From contig JAHFPH010000007.1 in assembly GCA_023266845.1 (NCBI GenBank), positions 1 to 48,409 of the forward strand: 48,409 bases of DNA, read 5' to 3'. The notes beneath the pieces are model-generated. The model worked only from the letters and a program-made list of their open reading frames with translations, had not been told where the DNA came from and ran no database searches. Source of the stretch: Rhodospirillaceae bacterium (GTDB lineage: Bacteria; Pseudomonadota; Alphaproteobacteria; JAEULC01). The first letter of the stretch is position 1. Each line of letters starts with the position of its first letter. The translations under genes were made by a program, and so were the position numbers. Below, one piece after another: positions 15,989 through 24,383 of the stretch.

Positions 15989-16963
15989 TCAGTGCAGCTT
16001 CGGCTTTTTCAAGGAGTCGTTGCGATCCGCCGAGCGCGGGCTAGCGTCCACGCGTTCGCCGCCGCGCATCAGGGTCAAGGGCACCGCGACCCCGGCCGGG
16101 CCCAGGCGCCAGATCTTGCGGTAGAGATCGGCCAGGCCCATGACCGGCTCGCCGGCCACCGCCAGCACCATGTCGCCGACCTCGACCTTGGCGCGCGCCG
16201 CCGGGCCGTTCTTGGCCAGGCCCGCCACCACCAGGCGCGTGTTGAATTCGGTCGTGTACATGCCGAGCCAGGGCCGCGCCGGGCGGTTGACCCGCCCATA
16301 GCGCAACAGATCGTCCAGGATCGGCCGCAGCGGGTCGATCGGCACGATCATGTTGCCCTGGATTTCCTTGTCCTCGATCTTCTCCTGCACCAGCAGCGAC
16401 CCGATACCGGCCAGCTTGCCTTCCCGGTCGACCAGCGCCGCGCCGCCCCAGTGCGGATGCGCCGGTGCCGTGAAGATCGCTTCGTCCAGCACGTATTCCC
16501 AATAACCGGCGAATTCGCGCTTGGCGACAACGCGCGTCTTTAGCGCGTGCGGCCGGCCGCCCGCGCCGGCCACGATCACCTGGTCGCCGCGCCGGCAGGA
16601 AGCCGCCGTGCCCAGCGGCAGCGCCTTCAGGCCCATGCGCCCCAAGGCCTGCACGATGCCGAAGCCGGTGGCTTGGTCGTAGGCCAGGGGATGCCCGGCG
16701 ACCACCGTGCCGCCGACGGCGGTCAGCCAAATCGTCTCGGCCTCGGTGATCAGGTAGCCGATGGTCAGCACCAGCCCGTCCTCGCGGATTACCACGCCGT
16801 TGCCCGCGCGCTCGGTGCCCAGAATCGAGGCGGTGAAGGCATCCTCGGGAATCTCGGAACGCAGTCCCACGACCGAAGCCAGGACGGAATCTAGGTCGAA
16901 GCCGACCTCCTTCGGATCGGCGCGCAGATCGGGCGGAAACGTCCAGTCCTGGTCCTCGGCCAT
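15989..16963 (-). CDS. Degenerate trypsin-like (HtrA-type) protein with PDZ domain
   Basis: 324 residues from ATG 16963, no signal peptide. Residues about 45-215 follow the S1C/HtrA chymotrypsin fold (AGNGVVIREDGLVLTIGYLI, DQVIVAGAGG, GGAALVDREGKLAGIGSLL) and about 235-310 are a PDZ domain (RPWLGMYTTEF, VAGLAKNGPAARAKVEVGDM). All three catalytic positions look lost: the TNAHV histidine region reads LITEAE, the TDLA aspartate region reads TGFG, and the GNSGG serine motif reads HWGG. It is therefore predicted to bind, not cut, unfolded proteins or C-termini, in the cytoplasm. Convergent with amtB. Confidence 0.8.
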   Translation of the reverse strand: MAEDQDWTFPPDLRADPKEVGFDLDSVLASVVGLRSEIPEDAFTASILGTERAGNGVVIREDGLVLTIGYLITEAETIWLTAVGGTVVAGHPLAYDQATGFGIVQALGRMGLKALPLGTAASCRRGDQVIVAGAGGRPHALKTRVVAKREFAGYWEYVLDEAIFTAPAHPHWGGAALVDREGKLAGIGSLLVQEKIEDKEIQGNMIVPIDPLRPILDDLLRYGRVNRPARPWLGMYTTEFNTRLVVAGLAKNGPAARAKVEVGDMVLAVAGEPVMGLADLYRKIWRLGPAGVAVPLTLMRGGERVDASPRSADRNDSLKKPKLH

Positions 16964-17030
16964 GCCGTCAATATAGGTAGCGCGAACGCGCTGGCAAACC
17001 CGCCCCGCACAACAATTGTGAATGCACCGG

Positions 17031-18257
17031 CTATTTGTCCGAGGCGCCCCGGCCGAATTCGCGCTTGTTGGTGCCTTCGGGCGGCGCGGTTAGAAGCTGC
17101 TTCAGCAGATTGGCCAACGGATCTTTCGGCGCTTGGTCGGCCTGCCGGCTCTTAAAAGCGTCCTGTTCCATCAGGACGGATTCGGCGACGTAACCGCGCG
17201 CGCCGGTTTTGAGCTCGACCTGGTACCACGGCTCGGACCTGACCTTGCCCAGCACCAGAACGGTTTCGCCCTGGCGCAGCGTGGCGACGATGCCGGCGTT
17301 CACGTCGGGCTCGGCGCGCACGCGGGCGGATTCGCGCGCGACGTAGTCCCGGTCGATCGGCTCGAGCTCGCCGCCCGATCTCGGCAGGGCGGCGACCGTC
17401 GCCGCCGGGGCGGGCGCGGCTCCATACGCCGGCAAAGCCGGCATCGCCGGCGCGGAATCGGGAACGCTCGCGACCGGCGGGGTCGGGCCGGCGGGCTGTG
17501 TAAAATAGAACTGGCCCTCGATCGGCGAGACCGCGAGCCAAGGCTCCTGGTCGCCGCGCGTCGCCTGCCGCACATCAAGGCCGACGCGATTGAACACGTC
17601 CAATAAACCCAGTCCTGGCTGGCGGATCGCGCCCAGGAACGCGAGCGCATAGGGGCTGTTGCGCCCATCGCCGTCCTTGGCGACGTTGCCGGGTTGCGTC
17701 GAGAAGGCGATCAGCGTGCCGCTGGCGCCCTCCATCCGCGCGAGGCCCCGCGTGGCCGAGCGCAATCCGCGATCGAGCAGCGGATTGTTGCGGCAGGCAT
17801 CGAGGATCAGCATGTTCAGCTTGTTGCCGGCCGAGGCCATCTGCTTGACGATCAGTCGCGAGTCGATCAACTCGAAATCCGCGTCGGTTTCGCGGATCGG
17901 GTTGGCGTCGACCGGCATCAGGTAATTGACCTCTTTCACCGCCACGCCGTGGCCGGCATAGAACACCAGGCCAACCGTATCGGACGTCAGCGACCGGCCG
18001 AACTCGCGGATCGCGCGCTCCATGCCCACGCGGTCGAGGTCGAGCTGCGGGCCGTTGCCGACGAGCTGGAAGCCGCGCTCGGCCAAGCCCGCGGCGACCA
18101 GCCGCGCGTCATTGGCCGGATTCGACAGCCGGCCCATATGCCGATAGCTGGAATTGCCGATCACCAGCGCCAGCCGCGCATCGGCCGCCTGCGCCGCCTG
18201 CACCCCTATCGATGCCGCCGCGAGAGCCGCGATGAAGCAAATGCCGACCCGTCCCAA
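17031..18257 (-). CDS. Secreted caspase-like protein with C-terminal SH3-type domain
   Basis: 408 residues from TTG 18257, preferred because AAGGGGA lies seven bases upstream; a GTG at 18287 gives ten more residues. Signal peptide at 1-25 (CFIAALAAASIGVQAAQA). The caspase p20 domain (about 27-240) has catalytic His103 in FYAGHG and Cys155 in LDACRNNP, the same spacing as in the WSC-tailed protein of this window. After a Pro/Ala-rich linker, residues about 290-370 form a bacterial SH3 domain (ESARVRAEPDVNAGIVATLR, GETVLVLGKV, WYQVELKTGARGYVAESVL), likely binding cell wall or protein. The tail is charged. Lies 84 bases downstream of ribB on the same strand. Confidence 0.87.
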   Translation of the reverse strand: MGRVGICFIAALAAASIGVQAAQAADARLALVIGNSSYRHMGRLSNPANDARLVAAGLAERGFQLVGNGPQLDLDRVGMERAIREFGRSLTSDTVGLVFYAGHGVAVKEVNYLMPVDANPIRETDADFELIDSRLIVKQMASAGNKLNMLILDACRNNPLLDRGLRSATRGLARMEGASGTLIAFSTQPGNVAKDGDGRNSPYALAFLGAIRQPGLGLLDVFNRVGLDVRQATRGDQEPWLAVSPIEGQFYFTQPAGPTPPVASVPDSAPAMPALPAYGAAPAPAATVAALPRSGGELEPIDRDYVARESARVRAEPDVNAGIVATLRQGETVLVLGKVRSEPWYQVELKTGARGYVAESVLMEQDAFKSRQADQAPKDPLANLLKQLLTAPPEGTNKREFGRGASDK

Positions 18258-18340
18258 AACTCGATCCCCTTTCGAGACCGGATTCACCGCCGGATTGTAC
18301 CAAAGCGCCGGCCGTCGCCACAATCCAGACCGTGCGCCGC

Positions 18341-19462
18341 TCAAGCCGCGCCGATCGGCCGGTGCTCCACGACCTTGAGGCCGTAGCCGTCGAGGCCCAC
18401 GATGGTGCGCTTGGCGTGCGTCAACAGGATCATCTCGCGCACCCCCAGATCGAGCAGGATTTGCGCGCCGACCCCGTAGTCGCGCAGCTCGCCGCCGCCC
18501 GCGGCCGGGGCGGGGCCCATGCCCGGGCGCGCGCGCAGCCGGTCGCTGAGGCTGGTCGGCGTGCGCTCGCGGATCAGCACCAGCACGCCGCGCCCGGCCT
18601 TGGCGATCGCCCCCAGGGCCTGCTCCAGGTCGCTGCCGCGGCCGCTATCGGCGTCGCCCAGCGCGTCGTCCAGGATGTTCATCGCGTGCATGCGAACCAG
18701 CGGGGGCCCAACGCCGGGGATGTCGCCCTTCACCAGCGCAATGTGCTCGGTATAGTTCACGCGATTGACATAGACGATCATGCGGAAATCGCCGCCGTAG
18801 CGGCTTTTGAACGGCGTCTCCAGCAAGCGTTCGACGATGCGGTCGTGGCTCAAGCGATAGCGGATCAGGTCGGCGATGGTGGCGACCTTCAGGCCGTGGA
18901 ACTGGCAGAACTTCACCAGGTCGTCGCGCCGCGCCATGCTGCCGTCGTCGTTCATGATCTCGCAGATCACGCCCGAGGGATTGAGGCCCGCCAGCCGCGC
19001 GAGATCGACCGACGCCTCGGTATGCCCGGTGCGCACCAGCACGCCGCCGTCGCGCGCCATCAGCGGGAAAATATGCCCGGGCGTGGCGATGTCGGCCATG
19101 CCCTTGGACGGGTCGATCGCGACCGAGATGGTGCGTGCGCGGTCGGGCGCCGAGATGCCGGTGGTCACGCCGTGCCGCGCCTCGATCGACACGGTGAAGG
19201 CCGTGGCGTGGCGCGACTGGTTCTGCTGCTCCATCAGCTTCAGGCCCAGCTGCTCCACCCGCGCATGGGTCAGCGCCAGGCAGATCAGGCCGCGCCCGTG
19301 CTTGGCCATGAAGTTGACGACCTGGGGCGTGGCCATCTGCGCGGGGATCACCAGGTCGCCCTCGTTCTCGCGCGACTCGTCGTCGACCAGCACGAACAGG
19401 CGTCCGTTGCGGGCCTCCTCGATGATCTCGGGGATCGGCGACTTGATTTCGCTGAAGCTCAC
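18341..19462 (-). CDS. ribB: RibB fused to an inactive GTP cyclohydrolase II-like domain
   Basis: 373 residues from ATG 19462. Residues about 1-205 are 3,4-dihydroxy-2-butanone-4-phosphate synthase with all signature blocks: VDDESRENEGDLVI, TTGISAPDRA, TPGHIFPLMA, RTGHTEASVDLA and VICEIMNDDG. It makes the four-carbon unit of riboflavin from ribulose 5-phosphate. Residues about 215-365 align with GTP cyclohydrolase II, but where active enzymes have the zinc Cys cluster (SECLTGD...CDC) this one reads RMHAMNILDDALGDADSGRG with no cysteine. Such RibBX-type fusions are known in Alphaproteobacteria; a separate active RibA must exist elsewhere. No FMN riboswitch is recognisable upstream. Confidence 0.9.
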   Translation of the reverse strand: MSFSEIKSPIPEIIEEARNGRLFVLVDDESRENEGDLVIPAQMATPQVVNFMAKHGRGLICLALTHARVEQLGLKLMEQQNQSRHATAFTVSIEARHGVTTGISAPDRARTISVAIDPSKGMADIATPGHIFPLMARDGGVLVRTGHTEASVDLARLAGLNPSGVICEIMNDDGSMARRDDLVKFCQFHGLKVATIADLIRYRLSHDRIVERLLETPFKSRYGGDFRMIVYVNRVNYTEHIALVKGDIPGVGPPLVRMHAMNILDDALGDADSGRGSDLEQALGAIAKAGRGVLVLIRERTPTSLSDRLRARPGMGPAPAAGGGELRDYGVGAQILLDLGVREMILLTHAKRTIVGLDGYGLKVVEHRPIGAA

Positions 19463-19556
19463 GGGACGCTGTTCTCCGCTGCGACCTGTGCTTGGAGAGT
19501 AACGCGAGCGCGGGCGGGATGCCAGTTCGAGGATGGAATTTGTCTCGTGGTTGTTT

Positions 19557-19798
19557 TCAACCGAAGAGCAACCTCAAAAGCTCGCCCCGGCTGAGACCGT
19601 GATGTTCGGCTACATCGCCCAAGATCGACGACAATGTCCCTGAGCGAAGCGGGTCATGGTTCGGAACGGTTAGATGGTGCTCGCCACGTCTGTGGGTGGT
19701 CAGCCGCATATGGCTGCCGGTCTGCCTGGTTGTTCATAACCCAGCGACTTGAGCGCGCGGGCCAATGCCTGGCCGCCGAGGTCCCGAGGTAGTTTCAT
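19557..19798 (-). pseudogene. hicA: hicA toxin, broken by a one-base deletion
   Basis: Starting at ATG 19798 the reading gives MKLPRDLGGQALARALKSLG-YEQ, a typical HicA N-terminus, then shifts to nonsense and stops at ICG. In the neighbouring frame the rest of HicA is perfect: TRQTGSHMRLTT, GEHHLTVPNHDPL, LSSILGDVAEHHGLS and RGELLRLLFG ending at TGA 19559-19557. The break is at GAA-CA-ACC, where one base of a codon is missing. The whole stretch is 242 bases, one short of a multiple of three. HicA is a small dsRNA-binding-fold mRNA interferase whose catalytic His (GSH) is in the second part. As sequenced it is inactive. Confidence 0.85.
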
Positions 19799-19802
19799 AC
19801 CG

Positions 19803-20009
19803 TCAGGCTGTCATCACCTCGTCGCGCACGAAATGCAGCCGGATAACCTTCGGAGTGTCAGCTTCGGCGAAATGGCATCTGACCGCGTCGCGCACGGCGG
19901 CACGCAATTCGTCGATCGAGTCCGCTTCGGTAAATATGGATTGCCCCAGCGCGCGCGCCGTATAACCGCCTGCGGCCGCTTCCTCGACCAGGAAAATGAG
20001 TTCGCTCAT
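19803..20009 (-). CDS. hicB: HicB-like antitoxin, small type
   Basis: 68 residues from ATG 20009 (an upstream GTG at 20018 is possible). The sequence (SELIFLVEEAAAGGYTARAL, GQSIFTEADSIDELRAAVRD, AVRCHFAEADTPKVIRLHFV) is the short HicB family: a degenerate RNase-H-like fold that binds HicA, here without a DNA-binding extension. In databases such proteins are often mislabelled as a 2-oxoisovalerate dehydrogenase. It is followed four bases later by the frameshifted hicA. Confidence 0.8.
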   Translation of the reverse strand: MSELIFLVEEAAAGGYTARALGQSIFTEADSIDELRAAVRDAVRCHFAEADTPKVIRLHFVRDEVMTA

Positions 20010-20113
20010 GGCGGGCACAGATTACCGCACCCCTGGGCGGGATGCCAGTTGCGCATCCCATCGGCGCGACAAGCGCATGGCACGATGGGCGGGGTACGGC
20101 TACATTGCGGCCC

Positions 20114-21163
20114 ATGGACGACACCGCCCGAGCCAAATCTCCCATCCACTACGTGCATGGCGAGCGCCTGCCCGCGCCCGGCGGCACGATCGAGATAGCG
20201 CCCGGGGTGCATTGGCTGCGCATGCCCCTGCCCTTCGCGCTCAACCACATCAATCTATGGATGGTTCGGGACGGCGACGGCTGGGCGATGGTGGATTGCG
20301 GCATCGCGCGCGACGACACCAAGGCGCTGTGGAAGCAGGTCTGGGCCGCGACGCTCAAGGGCCGCCGTGTGACACGGCTGATCGTCACCCATTTCCATCC
20401 CGACCATATGGGCCTGGCGGCCTGGCATTGCGCCGAATGGGGCATCGAGATGTGGTGCACCCAGGGCGAATACACCATGGCCCGCGCCATGCGCGTGATC
20501 GGCAGCGAGCCCAACGACAACGCTGCGCGCGACGAATTCTACCGCCGCCACGGCGTCAGCGCCGAGCAGCTGGCGCTATTGGCCAAGCGCGGCAACCATT
20601 ATCCCGGCGCGGTGTTGCCCCTGCCCGGCGCGTACCGCCGCATCGAGGGCGGCGAAACCTTGCGCATCGGCGCGCACGACTGGCGCATCATCATCGGCAC
20701 CGGCCACGCGCCCGAGCATGCCTGCCTGTATTGCGCCGACCTCGGCGTGTTGATCTCCGGCGATCAGGTGCTGCCGCGCATCACCACCAATGTCAGCGTG
20801 TGGCCGACCGAACCCGAGGCCAATCCGCTGGCCAAGTATCTGGGCTCGCTCGACCTGTTCCGCCCGCTGCCCGCCGACACGCTGGTGCTGCCCTCGCATG
20901 ACCGCCCGTTCACCGGCCTGCACGGGCGTCTCGATATGCTCAAGGCGCATCACGACGAACGCCTGGGCCGCGTGGTGGAGTCGTGCAAGGCCGGGGCGCT
21001 GACCGCGGCCGAGCTGATTCCCACCTTGTTCCCCGGCCGTACGCTGGACACGCACCAGATGGGCTTCGCCCTCGGCGAGTCCCTGTCGCATCTGCGCTAT
21101 CTGGAAAGTTTGGGCCGCGTGCGGCGCGAAACAGAAGGCGACGTGGTGCGCTTCGCCGCTTAG
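20114..21163 (+). CDS. Metallo-beta-lactamase-fold hydrolase
   Basis: 349 residues from ATG 20114 (MDDTARAKSPIHYVHGERLP). The MBL domain (about 30-275) has VDCGIA, the metal motif THFHPDHMG, GTGHAPEHAC and ISGDQVLPRI, and a later PSHDRPF. The C-terminal 80 residues look like a winged-helix cap (ALTAAELIPTLF, THQMGFALGESLSHLRYLES), as in the glyoxalase II-like/LACTB2 group. It binds two metals and should hydrolyse a thioester or ester in the cytoplasm; the substrate is unknown. Its stop overlaps that of the convergent gtrA-like gene. Confidence 0.85.
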   Translation: MDDTARAKSPIHYVHGERLPAPGGTIEIAPGVHWLRMPLPFALNHINLWMVRDGDGWAMVDCGIARDDTKALWKQVWAATLKGRRVTRLIVTHFHPDHMGLAAWHCAEWGIEMWCTQGEYTMARAMRVIGSEPNDNAARDEFYRRHGVSAEQLALLAKRGNHYPGAVLPLPGAYRRIEGGETLRIGAHDWRIIIGTGHAPEHACLYCADLGVLISGDQVLPRITTNVSVWPTEPEANPLAKYLGSLDLFRPLPADTLVLPSHDRPFTGLHGRLDMLKAHHDERLGRVVESCKAGALTAAELIPTLFPGRTLDTHQMGFALGESLSHLRYLESLGRVRRETEGDVVRFAA

Positions 21164-21579
21164 GGCGCTTGGCGCCGAAACACGTACCACTTGTTCGCGG
21201 CGAAGTTCACGATCAACCCGGCGACCGATCCTACCGCCACGCCGATCCACGGCCAGGCGCGCACCCCGTCTAACGACGCGACCATCGCCGCATAGACGAT
21301 GTAGTTCACCAGCCCGCCCGAAATATTGACGGCCAGATATTTCGCCCATTCGCGGTGGATCGCGTCCTGTCCCGCGCCGAACGTATAGCGCCGGTTGAGC
21401 CACCAGGCCGAGGTCGCGGCGCAGAGATACGACACCACGCGCGCGACATACGGATTCCATCCCGCGAGCTTGGTGAGCGCCTCCACCACGCCCGCGTCGA
21501 CCACGAAGGCCGCCGCGCCGACAACGCAGAAGCGCACGAGCTGGTTGCCGATCGGATATGCGGTGGACCCGGCCTTCAT
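21160..21579 (-). CDS. GtrA-family membrane protein
   Basis: 139 residues, ATG 21579. Four membrane helices in the GtrA pattern: LVRFCVVGAAAFVVDAGVV, the SYLCAATSAWWLNRRYTF block and a final VGSVAGLIVNFAANKWYVFR. GtrA proteins are thought to flip polyprenyl-phosphate-linked sugars across the membrane. Lies downstream of the DPM-like GT2 gene on the same strand, separated by a palindromic repeat. Together they form a lipid-linked-sugar module with the GT-C gene further upstream. Confidence 0.88.
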   Translation of the reverse strand: MKAGSTAYPIGNQLVRFCVVGAAAFVVDAGVVEALTKLAGWNPYVARVVSYLCAATSAWWLNRRYTFGAGQDAIHREWAKYLAVNISGGLVNYIVYAAMVASLDGVRAWPWIGVAVGSVAGLIVNFAANKWYVFRRQAP

Positions 21580-21592
21580 GTTGAACTACGCC

Positions 21593-21678
21593 GTCGTCCT
21601 GAGGAGCCCATCCACGTCGCCCTTCGAGACGCGCCCTTTGGGCGCTCCTCAGGATGACGTGGCTGGGCGTCTCGAAGG
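21593..21678. repeat. Palindromic intergenic repeat (REP-like), two interleaved inverted units
   Basis: Inverted pairs seen: GTCGTCCTGAGGAGC (21593-21607) with GCTCCTCAGGATGAC (21644-21658), one mismatch; CCACGTC (21612-21618) with GACGTGG (21656-21662); CCTTCGAGACGC (21621-21632) with GCGTCTCGAAGG (21667-21678), perfect; and an inner hairpin GCGCCC-TTT-GGGCGC (21631-21645). It fills almost all of the 100 bases between the GT2 stop and the gtrA start. Sequences of the TCCTGAGGAGC/CTTCGAGACGC type recur in many alphaproteobacterial genomes (from memory). It may pause or end transcription inside the operon. Confidence 0.8.
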
Positions 21679-21679
21679 A

Positions 21680-22645
21680 TCACCGCTTGGCTTGACCCTG
21701 CGGGTCGCCGGTCGCGGGCACCGCGAGATAGGCGATGCGCCGGAGCTCGCGCCGGCCGCGCGTCACCGTGTCGAGGATCAACCCGGACATGAGGCTCAGG
21801 AACGCCAGAAGCATGACGCCCGTGGCCAGCACGGCGGTCGGCAATCGCGGCACCAGGCCGGTGCGCAGGAACTCGACTACGATCGGCGTGCCCACCGCCA
21901 GCGACGCGACGACAAGCACCGCGAACCAGAACAGGAAGAACTGCAGCGGCCGCTCCTCGCGGAACAAGCGCAGGATTTGCAACAGGATGCGAATGCCGTC
22001 GCGATAGGTGTTGAGCTTGCTGGCCGAGCCTTCGGGCCGCGCGCCATAGGGCGTCGGCAGCTCGGCCACGGGCATGCGCAACTCGAGCGCATGCACCGTC
22101 AGCTCGGTTTCCGTTTCGAAGCCCTTGGCCAGCGCCGGGAACGACTTCACGTAGCGGCGCGAGAACACGCGGTAGCCCGACAATATGTCCTTGAAACGCT
22201 CGCCGAACAGCTTGGCGACGAAGCCGGTCAGCATCTTGTTGCCGAAGCGATGGCCCGGGCGGTATGCGGCCTGTTCCTGGTCGACGCGCGCGCCGACCAC
22301 CATGTCGAGCTGGTCGTCGGTCAGTTTTTTTATCAGCATCGGCGCGCTGGGCGCGTGATAGGTGTTGTCGCCGTCCACCATCACGTAGATGTCGGCGTCG
22401 ATGTCGGCGAACATGCGCCGCACCACGTTGCCCTTGCCTTGCAAGGTCTCGGTGCGCACCACGGCGCCGGCCGCCCTAGCCGCCCCCACCGTGCCGTCCT
22501 TGGAATTGTTGTCGTAAACGTAGATCTCGGCCTGCGGCAAGGCCGAACGGAAGCCGCGCACCACGTCGGCGATGGTCCGTTCCTCGTTGTAGCAAGGCAC
22601 CAGCACCGCGATGCGGAAACCGGCGAAGAAATTTATGTCGGCCAT
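21680..22645 (-). CDS. DPM/ArnC-like GT2 with two C-terminal membrane helices
   Basis: 321 residues, ATG 22645. The GT2 domain (10-230) has VLVPCYNEERTIADVV, VYDNNSKDGT, the DGDNTY metal motif and SGYRVFSRR, typical of polyprenyl-phosphate hexosyltransferases. Two hydrophobic hairpins follow (about 240-300). It should move a sugar from an NDP-sugar to undecaprenyl phosphate at the cytoplasmic face; the neighbouring GtrA-like protein would flip the product and the GT-C protein would use it. The stop is two bases from the palindromic repeat. Confidence 0.9.
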   Translation of the reverse strand: MADINFFAGFRIAVLVPCYNEERTIADVVRGFRSALPQAEIYVYDNNSKDGTVGAARAAGAVVRTETLQGKGNVVRRMFADIDADIYVMVDGDNTYHAPSAPMLIKKLTDDQLDMVVGARVDQEQAAYRPGHRFGNKMLTGFVAKLFGERFKDILSGYRVFSRRYVKSFPALAKGFETETELTVHALELRMPVAELPTPYGARPEGSASKLNTYRDGIRILLQILRLFREERPLQFFLFWFAVLVVASLAVGTPIVVEFLRTGLVPRLPTAVLATGVMLLAFLSLMSGLILDTVTRGRRELRRIAYLAVPATGDPQGQAKR

Positions 22646-22665
22646 ACGCTCCTCGTCGGGGCTTC

Positions 22666-24312
22666 CTATAGCCGGTCCAGCGGGCAGAAAGCCAGCACCT
22701 CGTCGACCACGATATCCATATGCGGCTTGAAGGTCACGCAGGCCGGCGCGCGCAGCTTCAATCCATAGGCCGCGAGCGCCTTGACCGTGCGCTCGTGCTC
22801 GTAGCGCGCGCGGAAGAACGCATACAGCGGGCCTACATGCGTCGCAACGCGCCGGCGCATCTCAAGGTCATAGCGGCTTTCCTTCGCGCCAGGGCCGGTG
22901 AACCAGCCCTCGATGCGGATGAACGGCACCTCTGGCGGAAAAAATGGGATCGCGTAACCCAACGGCTCGGTGCCCGTCATCACCACCATGGCGTTTTTCG
23001 GGTCGGAAATCGCCGGCGCCTTGACCCCGAAATAGTCGTCGGCCCAGTTCGCGCGGCCCCAATTGCCGGGCTGACTTGTCGCCAGGATCGCCGCCATGAT
23101 CCCGCCGAGCAGCGCGCCATGCGCCCAGCGCGGCAAGGCCAGGCGGTCGACCAGCAGCAGGATCAACAGCGGCGTCAGCATCTCGAGCGGCACCAGATAG
23201 CGATAGACGCCGAACATCTTGAGCCACGCCAAATACGCAACGGCGGCCGCCGCGATCACGAAAATCGCGGGGTACCGGTCGCATAGCCTGAGCGTCCCCG
23301 GCCCGGCCCATAGCGCACGCAACGGCCAGGCCAGAACGGCGACGATCGCCAACGCGTAAAGCAGCGGGATGCGCAGGCCGCGGAACGGAATCTCGCCGAC
23401 GCGGAACGGATCGGTGGCGAAAATGAAGGGATAGATCAGCGCTTCCCAGAACGACTTCGGCAGGAATTCGCGATTCAGGTAGTCCGCTTCCAGCGCCCAG
23501 GGCGATTTGAAGATGTGGTTGTAATAGGGAAACAGCGGGTTGCCGTAGTCGCGCCACAGCGTCCACATCCAGAACCCGCCGGTGGCCGCCATGCCCGCAA
23601 TCACGCCCAGCCCGAATACATACGCCAGCAGGAACCGGCGGCGCCAATCCGTCGTGACGAGCAGCAGCGCGAAGCAGATTCCGAGCGCATAGATCACCGC
23701 CGTCTGCTTCAGCCCCGCGCCAAGGCCGCACACCAGTCCCATTCCCGCAGCGATGCGCAAGGCCTGCTTCAGCGGTGATTCGACCAGTTGCCGGTAGCTC
23801 AGCACCAGCCCCGCCAGCGCGGCCAGCACGAATAAGCTCACCATGTTGTCCTGGAACGTGGTGCCGATTTCCGACAGCGTGCCCGAACCCAGCATGCCGA
23901 GGGCCGCCACCGCGATCGCGGCGCCGTCGCGCACCATCGGCCGCGCGATCGCCAGCACGCGCCAGGCGATCGCCATGATCAGCAGGAAATCGAGTCCCTG
24001 GATCGCGCCCATGACGAACCCGGTCGCGCGCGGCGGCAGGGTCGTGACCAGCGCGTAGAACGGCAGATCGGGCAGCGGGTTGTAGAACGTGGCGTGATGC
24101 GCCACGGCCATGTCGAAGCCGAGACGCCCATGCAGGAACGCATAGGCGTTGTAGAAATGGTAATTCCGCAAATCCCAGTTCGCGTCCTGCCCCATCCATA
24201 GCGACAGCGCCCCATAGGCCAGCGGCGCTAGGACAGCCGCGGCATAGACGGCCCGTCCAGGCCGCGTTGCGGTGGCGCTGGAAATTGGGACGGATGCGGG
24301 CGATATCGGCAT
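22666..24312 (-). CDS. Polytopic GT-C-type glycosyltransferase-like membrane protein
   Basis: 548 residues, ATG 24312, 20 bases before the DPM-like gene on the same strand. About eleven hydrophobic segments between 20 and 425 and a soluble C-terminal domain (about 430-548). The first periplasmic loop has the acidic pattern QDANWDLRNYHFYNAY and, in the second half, HHATFYNPLPDLPF, as in GT-C enzymes of the GT87/GT39-like type that use polyprenyl-phosphate sugars. The substrate is unknown. Operon with the GT2 and GtrA-like genes. Confidence 0.75.
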   Translation of the reverse strand: MPISPASVPISSATATRPGRAVYAAAVLAPLAYGALSLWMGQDANWDLRNYHFYNAYAFLHGRLGFDMAVAHHATFYNPLPDLPFYALVTTLPPRATGFVMGAIQGLDFLLIMAIAWRVLAIARPMVRDGAAIAVAALGMLGSGTLSEIGTTFQDNMVSLFVLAALAGLVLSYRQLVESPLKQALRIAAGMGLVCGLGAGLKQTAVIYALGICFALLLVTTDWRRRFLLAYVFGLGVIAGMAATGGFWMWTLWRDYGNPLFPYYNHIFKSPWALEADYLNREFLPKSFWEALIYPFIFATDPFRVGEIPFRGLRIPLLYALAIVAVLAWPLRALWAGPGTLRLCDRYPAIFVIAAAAVAYLAWLKMFGVYRYLVPLEMLTPLLILLLVDRLALPRWAHGALLGGIMAAILATSQPGNWGRANWADDYFGVKAPAISDPKNAMVVMTGTEPLGYAIPFFPPEVPFIRIEGWFTGPGAKESRYDLEMRRRVATHVGPLYAFFRARYEHERTVKALAAYGLKLRAPACVTFKPHMDIVVDEVLAFCPLDRL

Positions 24313-24383
24313 CGGGCAATTATACAGAATCCGCGCCCGGGCAGCCCCTTCCGCTATGGCGCGCTTGCGGCTATGTGTGGCGC

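Noticed and set aside
19463-19556. Possible FMN riboswitch upstream of ribB
   Set aside because: The gap to hicA is only 94 bases and none of the conserved FMN-element stems or loops can be recognised.
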